Notes: generated by a model not told the origin, from the sequence alone. Shown: positions 35,363 through 44,420, counted from the stretch's first letter. The stretch: DNA of 64,000 nucleotides from Xanthomonas sp. DAR 80977 (GCF_041240605.1 NZ_CP162487.1:1557001-1621000); one strand, 5' to 3'. Numbers and translations are program-made.

Positions 35363-35665
35363 ATGCGTCGCTTCGCCAGTTTCCGCGCGTTCTATCCGTT
35401 CTACCTGAGCGAGCACCGGCATCGGCTGTCGCGGCGGCTGCATTTCGTCGGCAGCGTCGCGGTCCTGCTGTCGCTGCTGCTGGCGATCTGCAGCGGCCAG
35501 CCGCGCTGGCTGTGGGCGGCGCCGCTGTGCGGCTACGGCTGCGCCTGGGCCGGGCATTTCTTCTTCGAGAAGAACCGCCCGGCGACCTTTCGCCACCCGC
35601 TGTACTCCTTCGTCGGCGACTGGGTGATGTTCAAGGACATGCTGCTCGGGCGCATCCGCTGGTAG
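35363..35665 (+). CDS. DUF962 / Mpo1-like membrane protein
   Basis: 100 residues from ATG 35363, preceded by GGGAGGG. Features of the DUF962 (Mpo1-like) family are FYLSEHRHRLSRRLHFVG near the N-terminus, a hydrophobic pair of helices (about 28-65), and the conserved GHFFFEKNRPATF and LYSFVGDWVMF. The conserved His residues are thought to bind iron; the yeast relative acts as a dioxygenase on 2-hydroxy fatty acids. In bacteria the role is not established. It stands alone with about 150 bases before it and 67 after. Confidence 0.88.
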   Translation: MRRFASFRAFYPFYLSEHRHRLSRRLHFVGSVAVLLSLLLAICSGQPRWLWAAPLCGYGCAWAGHFFFEKNRPATFRHPLYSFVGDWVMFKDMLLGRIRW

Positions 35666-35732
35666 CGCTGGCGGCGTGCCGGCGCTCGCTATACTCGCGG
35701 CGTAGTCATCCCTTGGTTAATGGAGCAACCTG

Positions 35733-36701
35733 ATGCCGTCCACCTATTTCCTCGCGCTGGTGATCCTGGTCGCGGGCGTGATCGTCCTGTTCAAGACCGT
35801 GCGCATGGTGCCGCAGGGGTTCCAGTGGACAGTGGAGCGCTTCGGCCGCTACACCCATACCTTGTCGCCCGGCCTGCACTTCCTGATCCCAGTGGTCTAC
35901 GGCGTGGGCCGCAAGGTCAACATGATGGAGCAGGTGCTGGACGTGCCCAGCCAGGACGTCATCACCAAGGACAACGCGGTGGTGCGCGTGGACGGGGTGG
36001 TGTTCTTCCAGGTGCTGGACGCGGCCAAGGCCGCCTATGAAGTGTCCAACCTGGAAATCGCCACCATCGCCCTGGTGCAGACCAACATCCGCACCGTGAT
36101 CGGCTCGATGGACCTGGACGAATCGCTGAGCCAGCGCGAGACGATCAACGCGCAGCTGCTCAGCGTGGTCGACCATGCGACCAATCCCTGGGGCATCAAG
36201 GTCACCCGCATCGAGATCCGCGACATCCAGCCGCCGCGCGACCTGATCGATTCGATGGCGCGGCAGATGAAGGCCGAGCGCGAGAAGCGCGCGCAGATCC
36301 TCGAGGCGGAGGGTTCGCGGCAGTCGGAGATCCTGCGCGCCGAGGGCGAGAAGCAGGCCGCGGTGCTGGAGGCCGAGGGCCGCAAGGAAGCCGCGTTCCG
36401 CGACGCCGAGGCGCGCGAGCGCCTGGCCGAGGCCGAGGCGCGGGCGACGGCGATGGTGTCCAAGGCGATCGCCGAGGGCGACGTGCAGGCGATCAACTAC
36501 TTCGTCGCGCAGAAGTACGTGGAAGCGTTCAAGGAACTGGCCACCGCGCCGAACCAGAAGTTCGTGCTGATGCCGATGGAGTCCAGCGGCATCATCGGCT
36601 CGATCGCCGGCATCGCCGAACTGGCGCGCGAGGCGCTGGGCAAGCAGCAGGCCGCGCCGCCGGCGGTGCCGCGCGGCATGCCGCCGCGCAGCGGGCTCTG
36701 A
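35733..36701 (+). CDS. qmcA: SPFH/band 7 protein (QmcA-like)
   Basis: 322 residues. One N-terminal membrane helix (about 5-22), then an SPFH domain (QGFQWTVERFGRYTHTLSPG onward) and a long Ala/Glu/Arg coiled coil (about 175-245) typical of flotillin/stomatin assembly. It ends in a Pro/Gly-rich tail. Such proteins form ring-like cages in the inner membrane and often work with NfeD partners and the FtsH protease. The nfeD gene follows after 3 bases, the usual pairing. A TATACT about 40 bases upstream may be the -10, and TGGAG precedes the start. Confidence 0.92.
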   Translation: MPSTYFLALVILVAGVIVLFKTVRMVPQGFQWTVERFGRYTHTLSPGLHFLIPVVYGVGRKVNMMEQVLDVPSQDVITKDNAVVRVDGVVFFQVLDAAKAAYEVSNLEIATIALVQTNIRTVIGSMDLDESLSQRETINAQLLSVVDHATNPWGIKVTRIEIRDIQPPRDLIDSMARQMKAEREKRAQILEAEGSRQSEILRAEGEKQAAVLEAEGRKEAAFRDAEARERLAEAEARATAMVSKAIAEGDVQAINYFVAQKYVEAFKELATAPNQKFVLMPMESSGIIGSIAGIAELAREALGKQQAAPPAVPRGMPPRSGL

Positions 36702-36704
36702 GCC

Positions 36705-37136
36705 ATGCGCGCCGAGGTGGTGGCGTGGGGCGCGCTGACCTTGCTGCTGTTCGCGGCCGAGGCGCTGGCGCCGGGCGCATTCATGCTGTGGATGGGCTTC
36801 GCCGCCGCGGTGGTGTTCGTCGCCGTGCTGCTGATCCCTGACATCGGCCTGCTGTGGCAGATCGGCGCCTTCGTGGTGCTCAGCTTCGTCTCGATCCAGG
36901 TGTACCGCACCTGGTTCCGCGGCCGCGACCGGGTCAGCGACCGGCCGTTGCTCAACCGCCGCGCCGAGCAGCTGATCGGCCGGGTGGTGACCCTGGACCA
37001 GCCGATCCAGGCCGGCCGCGGCCGCGCCAAGGTCGACGACGCGTTCTGGGTGGTCGGCGGCCCCGACCTGCCGGCCGGCAGCGCGGTGCGCATCGTCGGG
37101 GTGGACGGGATGACGTTGCTGGTGCAGGCGGAGTGA
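36705..37136 (+). CDS. NfeD-like membrane protein
   Basis: 143 residues. Two or three N-terminal membrane helices (about 5-65), then a small soluble OB-fold domain (about 80-143) with LIGRVVTLDQPIQAGRGRAKVDD in two parts, the standard short NfeD layout without the protease domain. It starts 3 bases after qmcA and is certainly co-transcribed. NfeD proteins are partners of SPFH proteins in organising membrane patches. Confidence 0.9.
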   Translation: MRAEVVAWGALTLLLFAAEALAPGAFMLWMGFAAAVVFVAVLLIPDIGLLWQIGAFVVLSFVSIQVYRTWFRGRDRVSDRPLLNRRAEQLIGRVVTLDQPIQAGRGRAKVDDAFWVVGGPDLPAGSAVRIVGVDGMTLLVQAE

Positions 37137-37147
37137 GGCTTTAGGCC

Positions 37148-37397
37148 GGGATTGGGGATGCGGGATTGGGGATTGGGATTTCGCAAGCGCTGGGGATGGC
37201 GGCCCTCCTACAGAAAAACGGCTGGGCCGGGAGTGCAAAAAAGCCGCTTCTTTTCTCTAAGAAGATCGACACTTTCTTCGTCAAGTCGCTTGACAGCGAT
37301 GTGCCTCGAGGCAGCATCCCGAATCCCGAATCCCGAATCCCGAATCCCGAATCCCGAATCCCGAATCCCGAGTCCCGAGTCCCGAGTCCCGAGTCCC
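37148..37397. repeat. inverted heptamer arrays upstream of gcvT
   Basis: A cluster of GGGATTG-type units (about 37148-37177) is followed 144 bases later by seven exact GAATCCC units and four GAGTCCC units in tandem (37321-37397). The two arrays are inverse complements. The design repeats that at 7692-7841. Copy number of such heptamers tends to vary between strains. The gap 37137-37464 has no gene. Confidence 0.93.
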
Positions 37398-37464
37398 GAA
37401 AGTCCCATTCCTTCTCCCCCGCACGGCCGGCGATAATGGGCGACTTTACCCACGGACCCGTGCC

Positions 37465-38571
37465 ATGACCCAAAAGACCATCCTCAACGACAGCCATCGC
37501 GCCCTCGGCGCCAAGATGGTCGACTTCGGCGGCTGGGACATGCCGATCCACTACGGCTCGCAGATCGACGAGCACCACCAGGTGCGCCGCGACGCGGGCA
37601 TGTTCGACGTCAGCCACATGACCGTGGTCGACCTGCACGGCGCGCAGGTGCGCGCGTTCCTGCGCCGCCTGCTGGCCAACTCGGTGGACAAGCTGAAGCT
37701 GCCGGGCAAGGCGCTGTACACCTGCATGCTCAACCCGCAGGGCGGGGTGATCGACGACCTGATCGTCTATTACATGTCCGACACGTTCTTCCGCCTGGTG
37801 GTCAACGCCGCCACGCGCAGCAAGGACCTGGCCTGGATCGGCGAGCAGGCGCAGGCGTTCGCGGTGGAGGTGCGCGAGCGCGAGGACTTCGCGATGATCG
37901 CGGTGCAGGGTCCCAACGCGCGCGCCAAGGCGATCGGCCTGCTGCGCGAGGACGATCGCGCCGCGGTGCAGAAGCTGGGCCGCTTCGCCGCGTTCGAGGC
38001 GACCTCGGCCGACGGCGTGCCGCTGTTCGTCGCGCGTACCGGCTACACCGGCGAGGACGGCTTCGAGATCGTGCTGCCGCAGGAGCAGGCGGTGGCGTTC
38101 TGGAATGCGCTGCTGCAGGCGGGGGTCAAGCCGGCCGGGCTGGGCGCGCGCGATACGCTGCGCCTGGAGGCCGGCATGAACCTGTACGGGCAGGACATGG
38201 ACGACAGCGTGTCGCCGTACGAGGCCGCGCTGGCCTGGACCGTGGCGCTGGACGAGGGCCGCGTGTTCGTCGGCCGCGACGTGCTGGAGACGCAGAAGGC
38301 CAACGGCGCGCCGCGGCAGATGATCGGCCTGGTGATGGACGAGAAGGGCGTGCTGCGCCACGGCCAGAAGGTGCTGACCGCGCAGGGCGAGGGCGAGATC
38401 CTGTCCGGCACGTTCTCGCCGACGCTGGGCAAGGCGATCGCGTTCGCGCGCGTGCCGGCCGGCGAGCCGGGCGCGGTGCGGGTGGACATCCGCGGCAAGG
38501 ACGTGCCGGTGCGGGTGGTCAAGTTCCCGTTCGTGCGCGAAGGCCAGGTCCAGCCCGGCGTGCTCGACTGA
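37465..38571 (+). CDS. gcvT: glycine cleavage system T protein (aminomethyltransferase)
   Basis: 368 residues. It transfers the methylene group from the aminomethyl-lipoyl arm of GcvH to tetrahydrofolate and releases ammonia. Family signs are [20 protein letters not shown] (about 18-37), [20 protein letters not shown] with folate-site residues, [18 protein letters not shown], and the C-terminal barrel starting near RQMIGLVMD. It is cytoplasmic. gcvH follows after 99 bases with its own promoter-like TACACT; gcvP is not in the window. Length is normal. Confidence 0.96.
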   Translation: MTQKTILNDSHRALGAKMVDFGGWDMPIHYGSQIDEHHQVRRDAGMFDVSHMTVVDLHGAQVRAFLRRLLANSVDKLKLPGKALYTCMLNPQGGVIDDLIVYYMSDTFFRLVVNAATRSKDLAWIGEQAQAFAVEVREREDFAMIAVQGPNARAKAIGLLREDDRAAVQKLGRFAAFEATSADGVPLFVARTGYTGEDGFEIVLPQEQAVAFWNALLQAGVKPAGLGARDTLRLEAGMNLYGQDMDDSVSPYEAALAWTVALDEGRVFVGRDVLETQKANGAPRQMIGLVMDEKGVLRHGQKVLTAQGEGEILSGTFSPTLGKAIAFARVPAGEPGAVRVDIRGKDVPVRVVKFPFVREGQVQPGVLD

Positions 38572-38670
38572 GCCGCCGATCGCCGCGATGCGCCGGCGCT
38601 TCTTCCCGGAGCATCCGGTTCGCTACACTAGCCGTCCATCCCCGACATCGTCCTCTTCCGGAGCAGCAGC

Positions 38671-39066
38671 ATGAGCGAGATCCCTGGCGACCTCAAATTC
38701 CTCAAGTCCCATGAATGGGCGCGCGTCGAAGGCAACGGACGCGTCACCGTCGGCATCTCCGATCACGCCCAGGGCCTGCTCGGCGACCTGGTCTACGTCG
38801 AGCTGCCCAACGTCGGCGACGACGTCGTCGCCGGCAACGGCGTGGCCGTGGTCGAGTCGGTCAAGGCCGCATCGGACGTGTACAGCCCGCTCAGCGGCAA
38901 GGTGGTCGAGGTCAACGCCGCGCTCAGCGACAAGCCGGAGACGATCAACGAGGACGCGTACGGCGAAGGCTGGATCTTCGTGCTGGAGATCGCCGAGCCG
39001 GAACAGTTGAACGACCTGCTGACGCCGGACGACTACGCCGAGCTGCTCGAGGAAGACGGCCACTGA
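38671..39066 (+). CDS. gcvH: glycine cleavage system H protein
   Basis: 131 residues. The lipoyl-carrier protein shuttles the aminomethyl group between GcvP, GcvT and the lipoamide dehydrogenase. The lipoylated Lys is at about 65 in [13 protein letters not shown], in a hybrid beta-barrel with [20 protein letters not shown] before and [10 protein letters not shown] after. CCGGAGCAGCAGC precedes the ATG. TACACT at 38624-38629 is a likely -10, so gcvH may be transcribed alone as well as from gcvT. A strong terminator follows. Confidence 0.96.
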   Translation: MSEIPGDLKFLKSHEWARVEGNGRVTVGISDHAQGLLGDLVYVELPNVGDDVVAGNGVAVVESVKAASDVYSPLSGKVVEVNAALSDKPETINEDAYGEGWIFVLEIAEPEQLNDLLTPDDYAELLEEDGH

Positions 39067-39092
39067 GCCGAGCCGCCGCGTTGCGACAGCCG

Positions 39093-39122
39093 AACCGGCC
39101 GCCTTGTGCGGCCGGTTTTCGT
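39093..39122 (+). terminator. rho-independent terminator after gcvH
   Basis: Stem AACCGGCCGC with GCGGCCGGTT around a CTTGT loop, then TTCGTTT. It lies 27 bases after the gcvH stop. Confidence 0.88.
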
Positions 39123-40020
39123 TTGGGGCCGGGTCGCCGCGGTGCGAGGCGGCGCACGACGGAACGCGGCGCGCTCCGGCGAGGCGATGGAACGGCGGCA
39201 TGGGTGGCATGGGCGGCGGCGGATAGCGACGGTGGGGCATGCCGCGGACGGCGGACAGTGCTCGCGGCATGCGCGTCTGCATGCGCATCGCGGCGCAGGC
39301 TTCGATGCGCATGCGCCGCGCGCCCCGGTGCAGGGCGGCGGCGCATGGCCATGCGGATGCGGCGCGAACGCCGCGTCGGATTTTTGGCGGCGATGGTGAT
39401 GCGCATCGCAATCGAGCGGCATGCGCGCAAGCGCCTGCCGAGTGGCAGCAGCGCTTGGCGCGGGCCGGGCGTCGCCGCGAGCGTGGCGCCATGCCCGCTC
39501 CGGTGCGGACGCGTTCGCTGCACGCTGCGCGCATGCAGCGTGCAGCCGCCACGACCGATGCGAACGTGTGTCGGCAGCGGCCGTGGCGATGCAACGCGAT
39601 GCGACGCGCCCGTCGCATGCGCGTGACGCGATGGTGAGGAGCGCGAGGCGGACGGACGTCGCGGCGGCGACATCGCCGCCTCCGCGATGCAGTGCGAGCG
39701 CGCGCATGCGTGCGCCGCCAAGCGCCGAACGGCGCGAAAAAGTTTGCGCAGTTTTGCGCATTTGCTCTTGTGCGATGCCGGAACGGCGCATGCCGCGAAA
39801 AGTTTTTTTCAGCTTGCGGACAGGCTCGCGCGCGCGCGCTGCGCAGCCGCCGGCGTCGCCCTCGGCAGCGCGCGGAATCGCCGGTCGCGTTGGCCTATTG
39901 CAAAAAAGCACGGGAATTACCGCTGTTTTTGTTTGCGTCGAAGATTCGCCGCGGGTTCCGCGGGCGCTGCCGCCGAGCTCCGAGCGGTGCCGATCGCGGC
40001 GCTCGCCGGCGCCGCGGCAC
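39123..40020. other. 900-base stretch with no supportable gene
   Basis: Open frames exist on both strands but none has a convincing start, ribosome site or recognisable protein. The sequence is unusual: many GCATGC and GCGCAT repeats between 39240 and 39720, then runs such as GAAAAAGTTTGCGCAGTTTT and AAAAGTTTTTTTCAGC near 39735-39815. It could be a decayed gene, a spacer with structured RNA, or a hot spot for insertion. Confidence 0.5.
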
Positions 40021-40051
40021 GCGATGCCTGAAAAAAAATTGCGAAGAACTG

Positions 40052-40080
40052 TTGACAGTAAAAAAAACCGTGATTAGGTT
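40052..40080 (+). promoter_or_regulatory. sigma-70 promoter
   Basis: A perfect TTGACA (40052-40057), a 17-base A-rich spacer and TAGGTT (40075-40080). It would start RNA near 40087, about 280 bases before the H1-like gene. Confidence 0.6.
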
Positions 40081-40086
40081 TCGCCC

Positions 40087-40258
40087 AGCAGACGTTGCTG
40101 CGAAAGCGAGTGAATCGGATCGACATTGAAACGCGAAGCACAACTTGGACATCCACCAGGAACCTGATGATGGTGGATCAGGTGTCGCTTCCCTCCGAGA
40201 AACGCAACGTCTCCCCTGGCACGGCACCCGTATCGAGCTTCGATACGGGTGTTTCTGT
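40087..40258 (+). ncRNA. candidate small RNA (or structured leader with terminator)
   Basis: Between the promoter at 40052 and a terminator lie about 170 bases without a coding frame that is needed. Visible elements are a hairpin TCCACCA...TGGTGGA (about 40150-40175), C-rich open stretches TTCCCTCC and TCTCCCCT, and a perfect terminator stem CACCCGTATCGA with TCGATACGGGTG (40225-40251) followed by TTTCTGT. C-rich loops recall Xanthomonas small RNAs such as sX13, but I cannot confirm identity. If transcription reads through, the same element would act as an attenuator for the downstream gene. Confidence 0.55.
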
Positions 40259-40369
40259 ATCCGACCCGGCCCGCAGCGCGCGCCGGCGGATCCTGCAGGC
40301 GGACCATCGCCGCGGGTTTGCTTTAACTGGGCGTTTTCAATCCATAGTTCACTGACGAGGAGCCATCCC

Positions 40370-40813
40370 ATGGCCACGAAAAAAGCTGCGAAAAAGAAGC
40401 CGGCCGCTAAGAAAGCGGTCAAGAAGACTGCCGCCAAGAAGCCGGCAGCGAAGAAGGTCTCGGTAAAGAAGGCGGTCAAGAAGGTCGCCAAGAAAGTCGC
40501 CAAGAAGGTCGCCAAGGTGAAGAAGGCCATCAAGAAGGCCACCGCCAAGAAGACCACCGCGAAGAAGGCGGTAAAGAAGACTGCGAAGAAGGCAGCCGCC
40601 AAGAAGACCGTCAAGAAGGCCGCCCCGAAGAAGGCGGTAAAGAAGACCGCGAAGAAGGCCACGGCGAAGAAGGCCGTGAAGAAGTCGGCTGCCAAGAAGC
40701 CGGCCGCGAAGAAGGCCGTCGCCAAGAAGGCCGTCGCGAAGAAGAAGCCGGCCGCTCGCAAGAAGAAGGCCGCTCCGGTCGCGCTGCCGGCAACGCCCGC
40801 GCCGCTGATCTGA
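40370..40813 (+). CDS. histone H1-like lysine/alanine-rich DNA-binding protein
   Basis: 147 residues, almost entirely repeats of AAKK, VKK and TAKK, with a short hydrophobic non-basic tail [12 protein letters not shown]. The start ATG 40370 has GACGAGGAG 8-12 bases upstream. The composition matches eukaryotic H1 tails and bacterial AlgP/HctB-like nucleoid proteins, which bind DNA through charge and have no fixed fold. It is transcribed alone, with a strong terminator behind. The number of KK repeats is expected to vary between strains because the DNA itself is repetitive. Confidence 0.88.
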   Translation: MATKKAAKKKPAAKKAVKKTAAKKPAAKKVSVKKAVKKVAKKVAKKVAKVKKAIKKATAKKTTAKKAVKKTAKKAAAKKTVKKAAPKKAVKKTAKKATAKKAVKKSAAKKPAAKKAVAKKAVAKKKPAARKKKAAPVALPATPAPLI

Positions 40814-40840
40814 TCTGATCCATCCCGATAGCCGTACCTA

Positions 40841-40879
40841 AGCTCTCTCCCCGGTGCCCAGCGGGGAGGGAGCTTTTTT
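40841..40879 (+). terminator. rho-independent terminator after the H1-like gene
   Basis: Stem AGCTCTCTCCCC with GGGGAGGGAGCT (one G-U pair) followed by TTTTTTA. Confidence 0.93.
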
Positions 40880-41258
40880 ATGGGCGGTCTGTCGCCCTCG
40901 CCGCGCCAACCCGTTCGTCATGGCGCCGATGTGCCGATGCGCCGCCTTTACGCTGGCTGGCATCCCGGTAGCGCTGCCGCCGCCATCGCCTTCTACCGCC
41001 GCCTCGCGCGTGCCGGATCCGTCCGAATCTCCAACCCGCAATGCCAGCTGCTGCCGCTGCGCGTTCGCCAAGCGCCCGCCTCGCTGGCGCAGACGACGTG
41101 GTCGCCGACTCCGCTCGGTTTGCGGATCGTCCTTCTCCCACCGCGACCATGGCCCCCTTTTCGGGGCGGGGTGGCGTACAGCACCGGACGAGGGTGCGCG
41201 CGCAGCGACGCGTCATGTGCAGAGGCGACGTGCATCGCCATGCGCACTTAATTGCCGT

Positions 41259-41448
41259 GAGGCTTCGCCCGGACTCTCACCCCAACCTCTTGCCGCGAGG
41301 CTTCGCCCGGACCCTCACCCCAACCTCTTGCTGCGAGGTTTCGCTCGGACCTTCACCGCAACCTCTTGCCGCGGGGCTTCGCCTGGACCCTCACCGCAAC
41401 CTCTTGCCGCGAGGCTTCGCCCGGACCCTCACCCCAATCCCTATCCCG
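41259..41448. repeat. five tandem 38-base repeats
   Basis: Five units of exactly 38 bases, each beginning with a version of GAGGCTTCGCCCGGACCCTC, start at 41259, 41297, 41335, 41373 and 41411. The last runs into a CCCTATCCCGACGGGAGAGG hairpin similar to 62532-62554. Units differ by a few bases. The whole gap 40880-41821 shows no supportable gene. Confidence 0.93.
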
Positions 41449-41621
41449 ACGGGAGAGGGGCTTCGTTCGCTCGATGGGACGTCTGCGCGAATATTCGGCT
41501 GATCCGGCGGACGCTGGCGGTGCTGGACGACGGCCGATTCGGCCAGGGCGTTTCGGCCAGCGGCTTCAAGCAGCGCTTCCGCGCGGGCGGTGTCGATGCC
41601 GCTAGCGCGCGCTGCTCCCCG

Positions 41622-41645
41622 GTAGGAGCGGCTTCAGCCGCGACC
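41622..41645. repeat. single REP unit
   Basis: One GTAGGAGCGGCTTCAGCC unit ending CGACC, of the same family as those in the nix operon, lying in the non-coding gap before the serine hydrolase gene end. Confidence 0.88.
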
Positions 41646-41821
41646 GTATGCCCCCGGGGTTTCGTCAACGTCGGATCGAGCGCAGTCGCCGGCTTGCATG
41701 GCGCTGCCAGCGCTTGTCGCGATGGAGCCGCCTGCAGGGCAGGTCTCGCGAAGGCAGCGCGCAGACAACAGAAAGGCGGCTTGCGCCGCCTTCCGTCGAA
41801 TCGCCAGGGGACCACCCCGCC

Positions 41822-43210
41822 TCAGTGCGGCGAGGCGACCGACTTGGACGCGGAGGCGCCCTTCTTGTCCTTCGGGTCCGGACGCTCGGCCATCATGTTG
41901 TCGCCGCCGAAGTCGGTGTCCACGTCCAGCCAGCGCTGCGCCGGCAGGCCGATCGCGCGGTCCAGGATGGTCGGCAGCAGGCCGGAGGGCAGGCCGCTCT
42001 CGCCGTTCCACAGGATCGCCACGCCCAGGTCGCGTTCCGGCACCAGCGCGACCAGGCCGCGATAGCCCTGCACCGCGCCGGCATGGAACACCACCTGGTG
42101 GCCCGAATAATCGAAGATGCGCCAGCCCAGCGCGTAGCTGGCCGAGTTGACCCGCTCGCGGCGCCAGCCCGAGCGCATTTCGCCGGGGGTGAGGATCAGC
42201 GGCGCATGCAGGGTCGCCAGCAGCGGCGCCGGCAGCACGTCCGGACGGTGCCCGGTCTGCGCGATCAGCCATTGCGCCATGTCGCTGATGCTGGCGTTGA
42301 CGCCGGCCGCCGGGGCCAGCCGGTAGTAGGTGGGCTTGGGCATCAGCGACACCCAGCCGTTGCGGCTGCGCACGTGCGGACGCGCCCAGCGCGGGCTGGC
42401 CTGGATGCCGGCCAGGCCCATGCTGGCGTCGTTCATGCCCAGCGGCTTGAAGATGCGGCGTTCCACCGACTGCTCGTAGAAGCTGCCGGAGGCGGCGAAC
42501 ACCACGTCGCCGATCAGGCTGAAGGCGACGTTCTGGTAGGCGTAGCACTCGCCCGGCGCGCACTTGAGCGGGGCGTAGGCGAGCTTGTGGCTGAGCGTGT
42601 AGTAGTCGGCGTTGGACTCCACGTCGCGGTCGTAGGCGTTGTAGGTCAGGCCCACGCGATGGCTGAGCAGGTCGGCCACGTTCAACTGGCGGGTGGCGAC
42701 CGGGTCGCTGAGCTGGAAGCCGGGTACGTAGTCGGTGACCTTGCTGTCCCAGCGCAGGGTGCCGTCGTTGACCAGCAGGCCGGCCATGGTGCCGGCGAAG
42801 GCCTTGGACAGCGAGGCCAGGCGGAACACGGTGTGCGCATCGACCGGCTCGGGGCGGTTGACGTCGGTGACGCCGTAGCCGCGCGCGCTGATCACCTGGC
42901 CGTTGTGGACGATCGCCACCGCCAGGCCGGGCACGCGCTCGCCGTAGGTGAGCTGCTCGGCCATCGCTTCCAGGCTGGCGACGTCGAAGTCCCTGGCCAG
43001 CGGCAGCACCTTGCTGTCCGGCAGCGAGGCGCGATACGGCAGCGGTTGGGTCGGCGAGGTGTAGCGCGTCGCCTCGGTGTAGATCGGCGGCGGCAACGGC
43101 TGCGAAGGCGCCGGCGTCTGCGCGGTGGAGGACATCGCAAAGGGCAGCAATGCCCCGAGCAACCCGGTTGCCACCGGTCGAAGGAGCCGGTGCCTGCTGT
43201 TCTGTTTCAT
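41822..43210 (-). CDS. serine hydrolase of the beta-lactamase/PBP family
   Basis: 462 residues from ATG 43210, with a signal peptide ending SSTAQ, so periplasmic. The class C beta-lactamase-like fold is shown by the SxxK motif at about 133-136 (RLASLSKAF), YQN at about 225-227 and HAG at about 376-378. The last replaces the KTG of true AmpC enzymes and is common in esterase or peptidase relatives (EstB, FmtA-like). So activity on cell-wall peptides, D-amino acids or esters is more likely than antibiotic resistance. The C-terminal 50 residues include a Lys/Asp/Ser-rich tail. It stands alone and is divergent from the DMT gene. Confidence 0.85.
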   Translation of the reverse strand: MKQNSRHRLLRPVATGLLGALLPFAMSSTAQTPAPSQPLPPPIYTEATRYTSPTQPLPYRASLPDSKVLPLARDFDVASLEAMAEQLTYGERVPGLAVAIVHNGQVISARGYGVTDVNRPEPVDAHTVFRLASLSKAFAGTMAGLLVNDGTLRWDSKVTDYVPGFQLSDPVATRQLNVADLLSHRVGLTYNAYDRDVESNADYYTLSHKLAYAPLKCAPGECYAYQNVAFSLIGDVVFAASGSFYEQSVERRIFKPLGMNDASMGLAGIQASPRWARPHVRSRNGWVSLMPKPTYYRLAPAAGVNASISDMAQWLIAQTGHRPDVLPAPLLATLHAPLILTPGEMRSGWRRERVNSASYALGWRIFDYSGHQVVFHAGAVQGYRGLVALVPERDLGVAILWNGESGLPSGLLPTILDRAIGLPAQRWLDVDTDFGGDNMMAERPDPKDKKGASASKSVASPH

Positions 43211-43490
43211 CGCGCGTGTGGCCTGTGAGGTGCTGCCGAGACCGATTCTAGCGCCGCTTTTCGCGATTGCACAAACCGGGAGAAGATGAATGGGCATCGT
43301 CTTGATCCTGCTGGTGATTTTGCCGGGCCGGCAAGGCCGGCGATGCGCTGTCCGCATGCCGGTGCCGCAAGCGCGCGGCGGTCGTGCAGATGCATGCAAC
43401 CGGTGTGCCGAAGCCTGCGCGGGCGGCCTTCGGCCACGCCGCCGCCGGCCGATGCGGTGACGGCGCTGCGCCGCTGCGGGATCATGGCGC

Positions 43491-44384
43491 ATGCCCGATC
43501 CCGATCTCGCCCCGATCCCCGCCCGCGCGGCGCCTGCCGCCGCGACCTGGCTGGGGCTGGCCTTCGTGCTGGTCTGGTGTACCGGCTATATCGCCGGCAA
43601 GCAGGTGGTGGCGCATGCCGCGCCGTTCACCGCGCTGCTGTGGCGCTTCGGCCTGACCGCGCTGTGCTTCGCGCTGGCCGCCGGTCCCTCGCGCCTGAAG
43701 GCGCTGCCGCGGCAGGAACTGGCGCGCAGCGCCGTGGCCGGGGTGCTGATGCTGGCCTTGCAGTTCGGCGGGGTGTACGCCGCATTCGCGCTGGGCACCG
43801 GCTCCGGCGTGGCCGCGCTGGTGATCGGGGCGATGCCGTTGCTGGTGGCCTGGGCCAGCCCGTGGTGGGGCGGCGAACGCCTGCGCGCGGCGCAATGGCT
43901 GGGCATGGCACTGGGCTTCGCCGGCGTCGCCACGGTCGCGGCCGACCGCATCGACGGCGCCACGCCCTGGGGCGGCTGGCTGGCGTTGCTGGTGGGCCTG
44001 TTCGGCATCGCCGCCGGCACCCTGTACCAGAAGCGGCATGCCGCGCAGCTCGACCTGCGCGTGGGGCTGGCGGTGCAGAACGCGGCGGCGACGCTGGTGC
44101 TGCTGCCGCTGGCGGCGTGGGAAGGCTTCCGTTTCCAGCCCGGCGTCGGCTTCGCCGCGGCGATGGCGTGGCTGGTCGTGGTCAACTCGATCGGCGGCTT
44201 CGCGCTGCTGTTCCTGCTGTTGCGGCGCGGCGCCGCCACCCGGGTGGCGAGCCTGTTCTTCCTGATGCCGCCGGTGACCGCGGTGTTCGGCCACGTGCTG
44301 CTCGGCGAGCACCTGACCGCGCTGAAGCTGTGCGGTTTCGCGCTGGCGGCGCTGGGCGTGTGGCTGGCCGGGCGCGCGCGCTGA
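43491..44384 (+). CDS. EamA-family (DMT) permease
   Basis: 297 residues with ten predicted membrane helices in two EamA repeats (about 18-150 and 160-295). The second repeat ends LLGEHLTALKLCGFALAALG, as in RhaT/YdcZ-type metabolite exporters. These proteins move small metabolites such as amino acids or nucleobases across the inner membrane. The substrate cannot be read from sequence. It stands alone between two genes on the minus strand. The 280 bases before it hold no gene. Confidence 0.88.
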   Translation: MPDPDLAPIPARAAPAAATWLGLAFVLVWCTGYIAGKQVVAHAAPFTALLWRFGLTALCFALAAGPSRLKALPRQELARSAVAGVLMLALQFGGVYAAFALGTGSGVAALVIGAMPLLVAWASPWWGGERLRAAQWLGMALGFAGVATVAADRIDGATPWGGWLALLVGLFGIAAGTLYQKRHAAQLDLRVGLAVQNAAATLVLLPLAAWEGFRFQPGVGFAAAMAWLVVVNSIGGFALLFLLLRRGAATRVASLFFLMPPVTAVFGHVLLGEHLTALKLCGFALAALGVWLAGRAR

Positions 44385-44420
44385 CGCGCGGCCGGCGCGT
44401 GCCGCTGCGCCGGCCGCGGC

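Noticed and set aside
37291..37304. TGACAGCGATGTGC as a NagQ-like operator before gcvT
   Set aside because: The right half reads TGTGC and not TGTCA, there is no overlapping -35 TTGACA with spaced -10, and gcvT has no link to GlcNAc.
39421..40077. Several 100 to 290-residue frames in the gap after gcvH
   Set aside because: No ribosome site, overlapping each other on both strands, and extreme Arg/Ala bias; none can be chosen over the others.
40371..40780. Low-complexity AAG repeats as a CRISPR-like or satellite array
   Set aside because: Repeats are irregular, lie in one reading frame with ribosome site and terminator, and code for an H1-like protein.
41259..41448. Five 38-base units as a CRISPR array
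   Set aside because: Units are contiguous without unique spacers and no cas gene is near.
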